A stretch of 64,000 nt of DNA from Pseudonocardia sp. C8. Lineage in GTDB: Bacteria; Actinomycetota; Actinomycetes; Mycobacteriales; Pseudonocardiaceae. Location of the stretch: positions 4,117,501-4,181,500 of the forward strand of contig NZ_JACMTR010000002.1 of NCBI RefSeq assembly GCF_014267175.1, in the 5' to 3' direction. The notes under the pieces are model-generated. The model worked only from the letters and a program-made list of their open reading frames with translations. It was not told the origin of the DNA and did not search any database. Of the stretch, positions 35,700-45,545 are shown piece after piece. The first letter of the stretch is position 1. Each line of letters opens with the position of its first letter. The translations under genes and the position numbers were made by a program.

Positions 35700-36270
35700 C
35701 GCCGCCACGGGTGGACTCCGCACGCTCGGAGTCGCCACGGGGCATCCCGACGACCGGGCCCGGCCGCGCACGCCCGCGCGGCCGGGCTCGTGTGCGTGCG
35801 CGGACCGTGTGCGGTCGCGGCCGGGATCGCGTGCGTTCGCAGCCGGGCCCGCGTGCGTTCGCGGCCGGGCCGGCGTGCGTTCGCGGGCGGGCCGGCGTGC
35901 GTTCGCGGCCACGGCCGTATGGGGGTCGGCCGGGCCTGCGCGGTTTCCGTCCGGCGTCGCCCGGCGACCGGAGAGCGCGCCGGTGGGGCTCCGGCCCGCC
36001 GTACGGAACCGATTCACCCCGCCCGGCGCGGGCACGATGCCGCTCACGGTCGGGTCCCCGTTGGCGGGCACTCCGACCACAACCTGGGGCGGTCTCGGGC
36101 GTTGAACCCGTCGACCGGCACCTGCAGAACCGGGAGCCCCTGTCGGTGCCGGGCACCATCGGGACACCGGGTACCGCGGTCACGACCGCGGACCCGGTGT
36201 CCGGTGGGACCTTCATCGTCCGCGAGCGCGTCCTGCGCCGGGTGTCGCGCGAGCCCCTCCGGGCTGCATG
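35700..36270. repeat. Intergenic region with five tandem 22-bp repeats
   Basis: Five copies of a 22-base unit run 35809-35918, each beginning GTGCG(G/T)TCGC with a C/G-rich remainder (starts 35809, 35831, 35853, 35875, 35897). Before them is a weaker partial copy near 35790. The unit is not a multiple of three and no start codon/ribosome site combination in the region supports a gene. The rest of the region up to the 62-bp array shows nothing recognisable. Confidence 0.65.
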
Positions 36271-36863
36271 ATCATCAGCACGGAAACGCCCCACCAAGGG
36301 CGAAAACGCGATCCCGGCGCCCGACCGACACATCGATCAGCACGCTCTCGCCCCGCCGAGGGCGGAAACGTGAGCCTGGCTCCCCGCCCCCAGATCGATC
36401 AGCACCCTCTCGCCCCGCCGAGGGCGAAAACGTGAACCTCGCCCCCGCCCGCCGAGATCGATCAGCACCCTCTCGCCCTGCCGAGGGCGAAAACGTGCAC
36501 CAGGACGCCCACGCACATATCGATCAGCACCCTCCCGCCCGACCAAGGGAGAAATCGCGCAACTCACCCTGACGTCGCATGATCATCAGCACGGAAACGC
36601 CCCATCAAGGGCGAAAACGCGACCCTGGCGCCCGACCGACACATCGATCAGCACGCTCTCGCCCCGCCGAGGGCGGAAACGTGAGCCTGGCTCCCCGCCC
36701 CCAGATCGATCAGCACCCTCTCGCCCCGCCGAGGGCGGAAACGTGAGCCTGACCCCCGCGCTCCCAGATCGATCAGCGCGTTCCTGCCCCGGAGGTGGCG
36801 ACATCGTGCGAGTCACCCCGGCGGAGCGCGTCGCGATCAGCACGTGGCCGAGGGCGAGACGCC
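36271..36863. repeat. Array A of ten ~62-bp palindromic repeats
   Basis: ATCAG occurs at 36274, 36336, 36398, 36461, 36523, 36585, 36647, 36709, 36772 and 36836, giving spacings of 62 to 64. Each unit has ATCGATCAGCAC, then a near-palindrome around CGCCC-N6-GGGCGAAAACG(T/C)G, then 20-22 bases of variable sequence. A 311-base segment containing units 1-3 is repeated as units 6-8. It lies between the convergent ends of gltD and the DedA gene. On the opposite strand the core matches arrays B and C. Confidence 0.85.
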
Positions 36864-36890
36864 CGGCACCGGCGCGGTGATCGCCCGAGA

Positions 36891-37514
36891 TCAGTTGGCT
36901 GCGAGCGCCGGAGCCGGGGCCGGTGCGGGAGCCGGCCGCCGGGCGGCCCGGACCCGCCGGGCGATCGCGAACGCCCCCGCCGTCAGCACCGCCAGCACCG
37001 CGCCGGCCAGGACGCACAGCAGCGGGTTGCCGCCGGTCACCGGGCCCAGTGCGAGGCCGATCCCGAGCATGTAGCACGCCCACAGCGTCGAGCTGACCGC
37101 GGAACCGGCGACGAACGACCCCAGGCCGAGGCCCAGGCGACCGGCCGCGGCGCAGCTGACCAGGCGGCCGCCGGGCAGGAACCGGGCCGCGGCCAGCGCG
37201 GTCACCGGCCGGCGGAACAGGTTCGAGCGGATCCAGCGGGCGACGCCGTGCTCGGCCTGCGCCGACCGCGGGAGCAGCCGGTGCGAGCCGCGGCCGAGCG
37301 CGTGCACCGCCAGGTCCCCGGCCATCGAACCGGCCGCGGAGGCGAAGAACAACCCGGCCAGCATCGGGAGGTTCCGGGCGACACTCGCCGACGCCACCGA
37401 CGACATGAGCAGGGTCTCGCTGGGCAGCATCGGCACCGGGCCGTCCACGGCGATCATCAGGACGAGCGCGGGCAGCAACCACGCGCTCTGCAGGATCGCG
37501 GTGACCAGCTCCAC
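36891..37514 (-). CDS. DedA/SNARE-associated-type membrane protein
   Basis: The 207-residue protein has five to six hydrophobic segments. The DedA pattern is visible in GDLAVHALGRGSHRLLP, the FRRPVTALAAARFLPGGRLVSCAAAGRLGL motif with its conserved Arg residues in the re-entrant region, and FVAGSAVSSTLWACYMLGIGLALG. DedA proteins flip or transport lipids such as undecaprenyl phosphate or PE. The GTG start at 37514 has AGGGAGG eight bases upstream. The C-terminal PAPAPAPAPALAAN tail is disordered. It is divergent from the DoxX gene, with 160 bases between starts. Confidence 0.8.
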   Translation of the reverse strand: MELVTAILQSAWLLPALVLMIAVDGPVPMLPSETLLMSSVASASVARNLPMLAGLFFASAAGSMAGDLAVHALGRGSHRLLPRSAQAEHGVARWIRSNLFRRPVTALAAARFLPGGRLVSCAAAGRLGLGLGSFVAGSAVSSTLWACYMLGIGLALGPVTGGNPLLCVLAGAVLAVLTAGAFAIARRVRAARRPAPAPAPAPALAAN

Positions 37515-37674
37515 CCGAAGACCTCCCTGCCGGTGACTTTCCCCCACCCTGGCAGATCCGGGCCCCGGGGTGAGTGGGGCATCCCCCCGAACTGCGGCGA
37601 CTCTCACAGATGAGTTCGGACCGGTGCGCCGGTCACAGGGGTGACAACCCGTCACGAAGCTCCGGAGGCCCGCC

Positions 37675-38073
37675 ATGTCCGTCCCGCCCGTCACCCACCG
37701 GTCCCTGTCCCCCGCCGCGCACCGCGCCCTGTGGGTGCTGCAGATCCTGCTCGGCCTGTTCTTCGCGCTCGCCTCGGCCGCCCCGAAACTGTGGGGCGAC
37801 CCGTTCGCCGTCGCGATCTTCGACGGGATCGGGGTCGGCCAGTGGCTGCGTTACGTCGTCGGGTTGCTGGAACTTGCCGGTGGGATCGGCTTGCTGACCA
37901 GGCGGTTCTGCGGGCCCGCGGCCGTCGGGCTGGTGCTGCTGATGATCGGTGCCGCGCTCACGCAGGCCTTCGTGCTGCACGGCGGCGCGCTGGTGGTGAC
38001 CCCGATCGTGCTGGGCGTGCTCGCCGCGGTGATCGCCTACGGGCGCCGGGAGACCCTCACCACCACGCGGTGA
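37675..38073 (+). CDS. DoxX-family membrane protein
   Basis: The 132-residue protein has four hydrophobic helices: ALWVLQILLGLFFALASAAPKLWG, LRYVVGLLELAGGIGLL, AAVGLVLLMIGAALTQAFV and VVTPIVLGVLAAVIAYG. The conserved DoxX features K-L-W near the first loop and E-x-x-G-G-I-G-L are present. DoxX-type proteins are often linked with detoxification or membrane redox, and the exact function is unknown. A GGAGG site precedes the ATG by about seven bases. Confidence 0.85.
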   Translation: MSVPPVTHRSLSPAAHRALWVLQILLGLFFALASAAPKLWGDPFAVAIFDGIGVGQWLRYVVGLLELAGGIGLLTRRFCGPAAVGLVLLMIGAALTQAFVLHGGALVVTPIVLGVLAAVIAYGRRETLTTTR

Positions 38074-38078
38074 CCTGC

Positions 38079-38104
38079 GTTTGTCCGGCCGGACCGGCGG
38101 GAAC
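38079..38104 (+). promoter_or_regulatory. Candidate SigB/SigF-type promoter
   Basis: GTTT (38079-38082) is followed by 16 bases and GGGAAC (38099-38104), fitting GTTT-N14-16-GGG(A/T)A(C/T). It lies 64 bases before the DUF2188 gene's start. It overlaps nothing else and reads toward that gene only. Confidence 0.45.
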
Positions 38105-38168
38105 GCGACAGGTGAGACCGGCGCCGGGGACCCGGCGCCGCCCCACCACTCGTGCAGGAGGACATCCG

Positions 38169-38876
38169 ATGGCGGATCGCCACGTGAAGCCCGTCGACGA
38201 CGGCTGGGCCGTCGAGAAGGAGAACGCCCAGCGCCCCAGTGCCAGGGCGACCACCCGGGCGGAGGCGATCAACCGGGCAGTGGAGATCATCGCCAATGAC
38301 GGCGGCGGTAACCTCGTCGTCTACGGCACCGACGGTTCGGTCCGGGAGCGCCGGGCCGTGGAGGCCGGCTCCGACGAGCCGGCCGGCACGGCGGTGAAGG
38401 CCACCACCTCCGCGACCGGCAACGCGGCCAGGGACACCGCGGCCGGCGCCGCCCGCACGGTCGGCGCGGCTGCCGACGAGGTGCGCACGGACACCGCGGA
38501 GACCGCCCGGAAGGTCACCGACGAGGTCACGGCGTCGGCCGAACGCTCGGCGGGCACCGCGCGAAGCGTCGCCGACCGGGGTGCGGACTCCGCGGTGCGC
38601 ACCGCCGACCGGGCCGCCCGGATCGGTGCGCGCGCCGAGGACGACCTCGACGACGCCGGCGCCCGGTTCGCCCGCAGGCTCCGGGAGGACGGCGAGCGCG
38701 CCGCCACCCGGATCGACGAGCTGGCCGCGCGCGTCTCGCGGCCGTTGAACCCGGTCCGGTTCGGCAGCCGGGTCGCCGCCGGCGCGGTCGCGACGGCGTT
38801 CGGCGTGACCGGCGCGGTCACGGCCGGCGCGGGGCGGCTGTTCCGGCGCGGCACCCGCACCACGACCGGCCGCTGA
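38169..38876 (+). CDS. DUF2188-containing stress-type protein with long helical tail
   Basis: The 235-residue protein opens with a DUF2188 domain (HVKPVDDGWAVEKENAQRP and RAEAINRAVEIIANDGGGNLVVYGTDGSVRERR, about residues 4-55). A long Ala/Thr/Asp-rich helical region follows (RDTAAGAARTVGAAADEVRTDTAETARKV...), resembling LEA or apolipoprotein-like repeats. The C-terminus contains a short hydrophobic glycine-rich helix (RVAAGAVATAFGVTGAVTAGAG) that could insert in a membrane. DUF2188 proteins occur in stress regulons. The start has GCAGGAGG upstream, and a stress-sigma-like promoter can be drawn at 38079. Confidence 0.75.
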   Translation: MADRHVKPVDDGWAVEKENAQRPSARATTRAEAINRAVEIIANDGGGNLVVYGTDGSVRERRAVEAGSDEPAGTAVKATTSATGNAARDTAAGAARTVGAAADEVRTDTAETARKVTDEVTASAERSAGTARSVADRGADSAVRTADRAARIGARAEDDLDDAGARFARRLREDGERAATRIDELAARVSRPLNPVRFGSRVAAGAVATAFGVTGAVTAGAGRLFRRGTRTTTGR

Positions 38877-38945
38877 CCGCGGCCGGCGCGCCCTTCAGGC
38901 GGCCACGCCCGGCCCACCGGCAGGTGGGCACGTCCCGGCGCGTTG

Positions 38946-40091
38946 TCACGCGGGCCGGAGCACGTAGTCGCCGGTCTCGTCGCTCCACTCCATGTCGATC
39001 AGCTCCCGGGCCCGGGCCGCCTTCGCGAACGACAGGAAGCTGCCGAAGCCGTAGCGCTTCTCCGAGAAGTCCGGGACCCGCTTGCGCAGCTGGTCCTTCA
39101 GCCCGGAGAGCTGCGGCGGGCCGCCGGCCGCCGTCAGGTCCCGCACCACCTCGACCAGCAGCGCGAACGCGTCGTGGTCGGCGGCCGGGTCCTCCGGGAT
39201 CCCGATCTCCGGGTCGCCCTGCGCGTTGCCCGCGGTCAGTGTGACCTTCCGCTGGCCCTCGAGGTGACGCAGCAGCTCGCCGAACCCGCGGAAGCCGTGG
39301 TCGGCCTCGTCGAACGTGGGGTCCTTGCGCAGGATCGCCCGCTTGAGCCGGGACGCCAGCACCGGGCCGTCGGCGTGCCGGAGCAGGCCGGTCAGCGTGC
39401 TCACCACGAGCCCGTCCACGTCGCGTTCCTCGGCCCCGGTGGTGGCGGTCTCCTCCGCGGTCTCCGCCGCGTCGCGGAACGTCACGTCGAACGGGGCGGG
39501 CGCCTCGACCGGCTCCGGCTCCGGAACGGCGACCGCCGCCACGGGCACCTCGGGGGACGCCGGCGGGCGGGTTCCCCGGCGGCGCCGCGGCGGGGCCGGC
39601 GCCTGGGTCGGCTCGACCCCGGGGAGCCGGTCGTAGAACAGGAACTCGTCGCAGGCCGGCGGCAGCAGCGCCGACGTCGACGACTGCACCCCGATCCCGA
39701 TCACCCGCTTGTCCAGCTCGCGCAGCTTGTGCATGAGCGGGGTGAAGTCCGAGTCGCCGGTGGCGATGGCGAACGTCGTCACGAACCCGCGCTCGTAGGC
39801 GAGCTCGATGGCGTCGACGGCGAGCTTGATGTCGGCGGCGTTCTTGCGCGAGCCGCCGATCCGCTGCGGGATCTCGATCAGCTCCACCTGGGCGCGGGCC
39901 ATCAGGCGCCGGTCCTCGTCGAACGCCGACCAGTCGGCGTACGCGCGGCGGACCACCACCCGGCCCCGCTCGGCGAGGGCGTCGGAGACCGGGCCGAAGT
40001 CGAACGGGACGACCCCGAGCCCGTCCCGGGCCCCGATCGCGAGGTTCTCGTAGTCGAGCAGCAGGGCGATGCGTTCGTCCTCATGGGCCAC
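38946..40091 (-). CDS. NYN-domain protein with two OST-HTH/LOTUS domains
   Basis: The 381-residue protein has an N-terminal NYN (PIN-like) RNase domain, with acidic residues in LLLDYENLAIG, ADIKLAVDAIELA and ATGDSDFTP that match metal-binding positions. Then come a Pro/Ala/Arg-rich linker (about residues 160-220) and two winged-helix OST-HTH/LOTUS domains. The first is in VVSTLTGLLRHADGPVLASRLKRAILRKDP, the second in VRDLTAAGGPPQLSGLKDQLRKRVPDF. Each ends with a GFGSFL- or GFGELL-type motif. The combination suggests an RNA-cleaving enzyme guided by G-rich RNA binding; the RNA substrate is not known. It is convergent with no gene and has no operon partner. Confidence 0.85.
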   Translation of the reverse strand: MAHEDERIALLLDYENLAIGARDGLGVVPFDFGPVSDALAERGRVVVRRAYADWSAFDEDRRLMARAQVELIEIPQRIGGSRKNAADIKLAVDAIELAYERGFVTTFAIATGDSDFTPLMHKLRELDKRVIGIGVQSSTSALLPPACDEFLFYDRLPGVEPTQAPAPPRRRRGTRPPASPEVPVAAVAVPEPEPVEAPAPFDVTFRDAAETAEETATTGAEERDVDGLVVSTLTGLLRHADGPVLASRLKRAILRKDPTFDEADHGFRGFGELLRHLEGQRKVTLTAGNAQGDPEIGIPEDPAADHDAFALLVEVVRDLTAAGGPPQLSGLKDQLRKRVPDFSEKRYGFGSFLSFAKAARARELIDMEWSDETGDYVLRPA

Positions 40092-40190
40092 TGCGGCAGG
40101 GTATGCCCCGCCCGAATGGAGTGCTCACGAGGTCTGTCCGGCGGGCCCGGTCCGGAGGACACTGGGAGATTCCGACGAGGGGAGGACCAC

Positions 40191-41186
40191 ATGACCGCCG
40201 CACCGGAGACCACCGGCCTGCCCCGTACCGAGACGGTCCGCCACGCCGTCGACTCAGCGCTGCTGGCGCCGTCGGTGCACAACTGCCAGCCGTGGCGCTG
40301 GCGGATCAGCACCGACCGGGTGGAGCTGTACGCCGACCCGGACCGCAGGCTGCCCTTCACCGATCCCGACCGGCGCGACCACCTTGTCAGCTGCGGCACC
40401 GCGCTCACCACCCTGCACGTCGCGCTGGCCGCGGCCGGCGTCGGTCACGAGATCATCCGGTTCCCGAGCGACGACACCCACCACCTGGCGACGGTCCGGT
40501 TCACCGGGCAGCCACCGGGCGACACCGACCGGGCCGACGCGATCCTCGCCCCGGCGATCCGCCGCCGGCGCACCGACCGGCGCGCGTTCCCGGACGGTGG
40601 GCTCCCCGAGCGCACCCGCGACGCGCTCGCCGCCCGCGCGGCGCGGTACGGCGTCGCGCTCACGGTCGTCCCCGAGTCCGCCCACGACCACCTCGTCGAG
40701 CTGGAACAGGAGGCGGCCCGGGAGATGCGGCAGCGCCCGGGCTACGCGGCCGAGCAGATGCTGTGGACCCACCGCTACGCGGGTTCCCGCGACGGCGTGC
40801 ACGCCGAGACGGTCCCCGGTTTCGGACCGCGCGAGCCGGAGCTCGGCGTCCGGTTCCCCGCCGGGTCGATGCCGGTGACGGCACTCGAGGCCGACCGGGC
40901 GACCGTCGTCGTCCTCACCACCCCGGCCGACGACGACCCGGCCCACCTGGCCGCCGGGGAGGCGGCCGGTGCGGTGCTGCTCGCCGCGACCCGGGCCGGG
41001 CTCGGGACCTGCCCGCTGTCCCGGATCCTGGAGGCCCCGGTGACCCGGAAGGCGCTGACCGCCCGGCTCCTGCACGTCTCCGACCACCCGCAGCTGCTGA
41101 TCCGGATCGGGCACCCGCCGGACGACCGCGAGCTGCCGGCCACGCCGCGCCGACGGCTCCACGACGTGCTGGTGCACGGGAGCTGA
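40191..41186 (+). CDS. Acg-type nitroreductase-family protein
   Basis: The 331-residue protein carries the signature PSVHNCQPWRWR near residue 28 and a second half with LLAATRAGLGTCPLSRILE and HPQLLIRIGHPP. This is the large, two-repeat nitroreductase family of mycobacterial Acg (Rv2032) and Rv3131, whose genes are controlled by DosR and which sequester flavin rather than clearly reduce nitro groups. The ATG has GAGGGGAGGA upstream. It precedes the DosR-like regulator by 61 bases on the same strand, consistent with dormancy/hypoxia regulation, but no good DosR box was found upstream. Confidence 0.8.
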   Translation: MTAAPETTGLPRTETVRHAVDSALLAPSVHNCQPWRWRISTDRVELYADPDRRLPFTDPDRRDHLVSCGTALTTLHVALAAAGVGHEIIRFPSDDTHHLATVRFTGQPPGDTDRADAILAPAIRRRRTDRRAFPDGGLPERTRDALAARAARYGVALTVVPESAHDHLVELEQEAAREMRQRPGYAAEQMLWTHRYAGSRDGVHAETVPGFGPREPELGVRFPAGSMPVTALEADRATVVVLTTPADDDPAHLAAGEAAGAVLLAATRAGLGTCPLSRILEAPVTRKALTARLLHVSDHPQLLIRIGHPPDDRELPATPRRRLHDVLVHGS

Positions 41187-41246
41187 TCCGGCGGGAGGGC
41201 ACTAGCCTCGGTCGCGGACCAGGACGACCGGCGGCCGGAGGCGATC

Positions 41247-41891
41247 GTGACGATCTCGGTGTTCCTGCTCGACGACCACGAGATCGTGCGCCGCGGGCTG
41301 GCCCAGCTGCTCGAGCTCGAGGACGACATCACCGTGGCCGGTGAGGCCACCACGGCCGCGGAGGCGGCGGCCCGGCTGCCGGCGCTGCGCCCGGACGTGG
41401 CGATCCTCGACGTCCGGCTGCCCGACGGCGACGGCGTGACCGTCTGCCGGGACGTCCGGTCCTCGACCACCCCGCCGCCGGCCTGCCTGATGCTGACCTC
41501 CTACGCCGACGACGAGGCCCTGTTCGGCGCGATCATGGCCGGCGCGTCCGGGTACCTGCTCAAGCAGGTCGCCGGGGTGGACCTCGTGGGCGCGATCCGG
41601 ACGGTCGCCGCCGGCGGTTCGCTGCTCGACCCGAAGGCGACCGCCGCCGTGCGGGAACGGATGCGCCGGCGCGGCCCGGAGCCCGACCCGCGCTACGACT
41701 CCCTGAGCCCGCAGGAGCAGCGGATCCTGGAGCTGGTCGCGGACGGCCTGACCAACCGCCAGATCGGCGCCCAGCTGCACCTGGCCGAGAAGACGGTCAA
41801 GAACTACGTGTCGTCGATGCTGCACAAGCTCGGCTACGCGCGCCGCACCGAGGCCGCGGTGTACGCCGTCGAGCGCCGCCGCCGGGACTGA
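41247..41891 (+). CDS. NarL/LuxR response regulator, DosR-like
   Basis: The 214-residue regulator has an N-terminal receiver with the acidic pair DDHE (residues 9-12), the phosphoacceptor Asp in AILDVRLPDGDG, Thr/Ser in LMLTSYADDE and Lys in LLKQVAG. The C-terminal LuxR helix-turn-helix is in LSPQEQRILELVADGLTNRQIGAQLHLAEKTVKNYVSSMLHKLG. The wording is very close to mycobacterial DosR/DevR. The GTG start at 41247 is used. It ends convergently, 15 bases from a DosS-like kinase gene, and both are bracketed by Acg-type nitroreductase genes, the usual dormancy-regulon neighbours. A role in hypoxia or nitric-oxide response is inferred. Confidence 0.88.
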   Translation: MTISVFLLDDHEIVRRGLAQLLELEDDITVAGEATTAAEAAARLPALRPDVAILDVRLPDGDGVTVCRDVRSSTTPPPACLMLTSYADDEALFGAIMAGASGYLLKQVAGVDLVGAIRTVAAGGSLLDPKATAAVRERMRRRGPEPDPRYDSLSPQEQRILELVADGLTNRQIGAQLHLAEKTVKNYVSSMLHKLGYARRTEAAVYAVERRRRD

Positions 41892-41906
41892 CCGGGCGGC
41901 CGCGGG

Positions 41907-43655
<1,749 letters not shown>

Positions 43656-43698
43656 TCACGCCGGTAACCCGTGCGCAGCCACGGACCACGCCCGCCGC

Positions 43699-43713
43699 GG
43701 GACCTTCGCACCT
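43699..43713 (+). promoter_or_regulatory. Candidate DosR box
   Basis: GGGACCTTCGCACCT differs at three positions from the mycobacterial DosR box core GGGACTTTCGGCCCT. It sits 80 bases before the Acg-type nitroreductase at 43793, a usual target of DosR. It also faces the start of the kinase gene. Only one copy was seen; functional sites are often paired. Confidence 0.4.
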
Positions 43714-43792
43714 GACCGGCCGGGCGCCGCCGGGCGACCATCGTCGCCGTGGCGCGGTGTGCACGCCACGTCAGGCGACGGAGAGGGCCGGC

Positions 43793-44746
43793 ATGGACGC
43801 CACCGGTCGCACGGAGCGGTTCGGCGGCGCGCTCGGCCTCGACGCCCGGGCGACCGCCGGCCTGCTCGTGCTCGCCACGCGGGCGCCGTCGCTGCACAAC
43901 AGCCAGCCGTGGCGGTTCCGGCTGTGCCCGGACCGGATCGAGCTGCGAGCCGACGCCTGCCGGCGGCTACCGGTCGCCGACCCGACCGGCCGGGAGCAGC
44001 GGATCGGCTGCGGTGCCGCGCTGTACACGCTGCGGCTGGCGCTGGTCGGCGCCGGGATCCGGCCGATCGTCACGCGGGTCCCGGACGCCCGCGATCCCGA
44101 CCTGGTCGCCGTCGTCCGGCGCGGTGGCACGGTCCGGGCGAGTGCAGAACAGCAGCGGCTGCTCGACGCGGTACCCCGCCGGCGCACCCACCGGCGGCCG
44201 TTCCGGGAGACCCCGGTGCCCGGTACGGCACGGTCCGCGCTGTGCCGCGCCGCGTTCGAGGAGGGGGCGTGGCTCCAGCTGGTCACCGAACCGGCCGAGC
44301 TGGTGCAGCTCGGCACGCTCGCCCGGGAGGCGCACACCCGGCAGGCTCGCGACCCGGCGTTCGCCGCCGAGGTGGCCGCGTGGACCGGGGACGCCGGGGT
44401 TCGCGACGACGGCGTCCCCGCGTCCGCCGGTGGACCGCGCCCGGCCCCGGTCCGGCCCGGCCGCGCGCCCGGGAACGGCCCGCTGATCGGGGTGCTGAGC
44501 GTGCACGTCGACGGGCCGCGGGAGGACCTGCGCGCCGGGGAGGCCCTGCAACGGGTGCTGCTGACCGCGACCGCCGAGGGGCTGGCCGCATCCTTCCTGT
44601 CCCCCCTGGTCGAGGTCCCCGACGTCCGCGACCGCGTCCGCCGGCTGCTCGGCGGGACCCGGCCGCCGCAGGTGGTGCTCCGGCTGGGCCACGGTGCGGC
44701 GGGGCCGGCGACCCCGCGCCGCGCCCCGGTCGTCGAGCCGGGCTGA
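43793..44746 (+). CDS. Acg-type nitroreductase-family protein
   Basis: The 317-residue protein has PSLHNSQPWRFRL near residue 31 and the matching second-half motifs ATAEGLAASFLSPLVEVPDV and PPQVVLRLGHG. It is a paralogue of the protein at 40191, sharing the H-N-x-Q-P-W motif that binds flavin in the family, though only about a third of residues seem similar by eye. The ATG at 43793 is preferred to upstream in-frame starts. A candidate DosR box lies 80 bases upstream. The gene ends five bases from the convergent modA gene. Confidence 0.8.
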   Translation: MDATGRTERFGGALGLDARATAGLLVLATRAPSLHNSQPWRFRLCPDRIELRADACRRLPVADPTGREQRIGCGAALYTLRLALVGAGIRPIVTRVPDARDPDLVAVVRRGGTVRASAEQQRLLDAVPRRRTHRRPFRETPVPGTARSALCRAAFEEGAWLQLVTEPAELVQLGTLAREAHTRQARDPAFAAEVAAWTGDAGVRDDGVPASAGGPRPAPVRPGRAPGNGPLIGVLSVHVDGPREDLRAGEALQRVLLTATAEGLAASFLSPLVEVPDVRDRVRRLLGGTRPPQVVLRLGHGAAGPATPRRAPVVEPG

Positions 44747-44751
44747 TCGGG

Positions 44752-45525
44752 TCAGGGCGTCCCGAAGCCCGCGGCGGTGAGGACCTGCCGGCCCTCGGCG
44801 CCGGTCACGAAGCCCACCCACTCGCGGGCCAGATCGGGCTCCTCCGCGTTCTTCAGCACGGTGATCGGGTACTGGTTCACCGCCTGCGCCGCCTCCGGGA
44901 CGTCGACGCCCTGGGCCTGCCCGCGCGCGGCGGCCACGTCGGTCCGGTAGACCAGCCCGGCGTCGGCGTTGCCGGTGGTGACCTTCTGCAGCACCGCCTT
45001 GACGTCCTGTTCCTCGGACACCGGCACGATGTCGACGCCGGCGGCCCGCTCGACCGTCGCGGTCGCCGCCCCGCACGGCACCTGCGGGGCGCACACCACG
45101 GTGCGCAGGCCGGGCCGGGTCAGGTCCCGCAGCGACGCGACCGCCTGCGGGTTCCGCGGCGCGACGGCGATCTGCAGCGTGTTCGTCGCGAAGACCTCGG
45201 GCCGGCCCTGCTGGTTGCCGGCGTCGGTCACCTTGGTCATGTTGGTGGCGTCCGCCGAGGCGAAGACGTCCGCCGGGGCGCCCTGGTTGATCTGCTGGGC
45301 CAGCGTCGAGGACCCGGCGAAGTTGAGCGTGACGTCGGTACCCGGGTGGGCCGCCTCGAACCGCCGCTCGAGCTCGCCGAAGGCACCGGTCAGCGAGGCG
45401 GCGGCGAACACCGTCAGCGTCCGGCCCTGCTCCTGGCCGCCGCCCGGTCCGCCGCAGCCGGCCAGGACGGCCACGACGGCCAGCGCGGCCACGGCGGCGG
45501 TGACGGATCGGGTGAGGTTCTGCAC
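44752..45525 (-). CDS. modA: Molybdate-binding lipoprotein
   Basis: In the 257-residue protein the first 24 residues form a lipoprotein signal with lipobox LAGC (VVAVLAGCGG), so it would be anchored to the outer face of the membrane. The rest is ModA: LTVFAAASLTGAFGELERRFEAAHPGTDVTLNFAGSSTLAQQINQGAPADVFASAD is the canonical start of the molybdate-binding fold. It is a stand-alone gene; no modB or modC is found on either side. It could serve a transporter encoded elsewhere. A palindromic operator candidate lies directly upstream (45546-45577). Confidence 0.92.
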   Translation of the reverse strand: MQNLTRSVTAAVAALAVVAVLAGCGGPGGGQEQGRTLTVFAAASLTGAFGELERRFEAAHPGTDVTLNFAGSSTLAQQINQGAPADVFASADATNMTKVTDAGNQQGRPEVFATNTLQIAVAPRNPQAVASLRDLTRPGLRTVVCAPQVPCGAATATVERAAGVDIVPVSEEQDVKAVLQKVTTGNADAGLVYRTDVAAARGQAQGVDVPEAAQAVNQYPITVLKNAEEPDLAREWVGFVTGAEGRQVLTAAGFGTP

Positions 45526-45545
45526 GAGCGCGCTCCTGGTCGTCG

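Noticed and set aside
35770..36570. Several open frames across the gltD-DedA gap
   Set aside because: They read through the 22-bp and 62-bp repeats in several frames at once, their repeat lengths are not multiples of three, and no ribosome site precedes them.
36271..36863. Reading array A as a CRISPR array
   Set aside because: Regular spacing looks CRISPR-like, but repeats differ from one another by many bases, the variable parts are 20-22 bp and partly repeated (units 2 and 7 share the same one), and no cas gene lies nearby.
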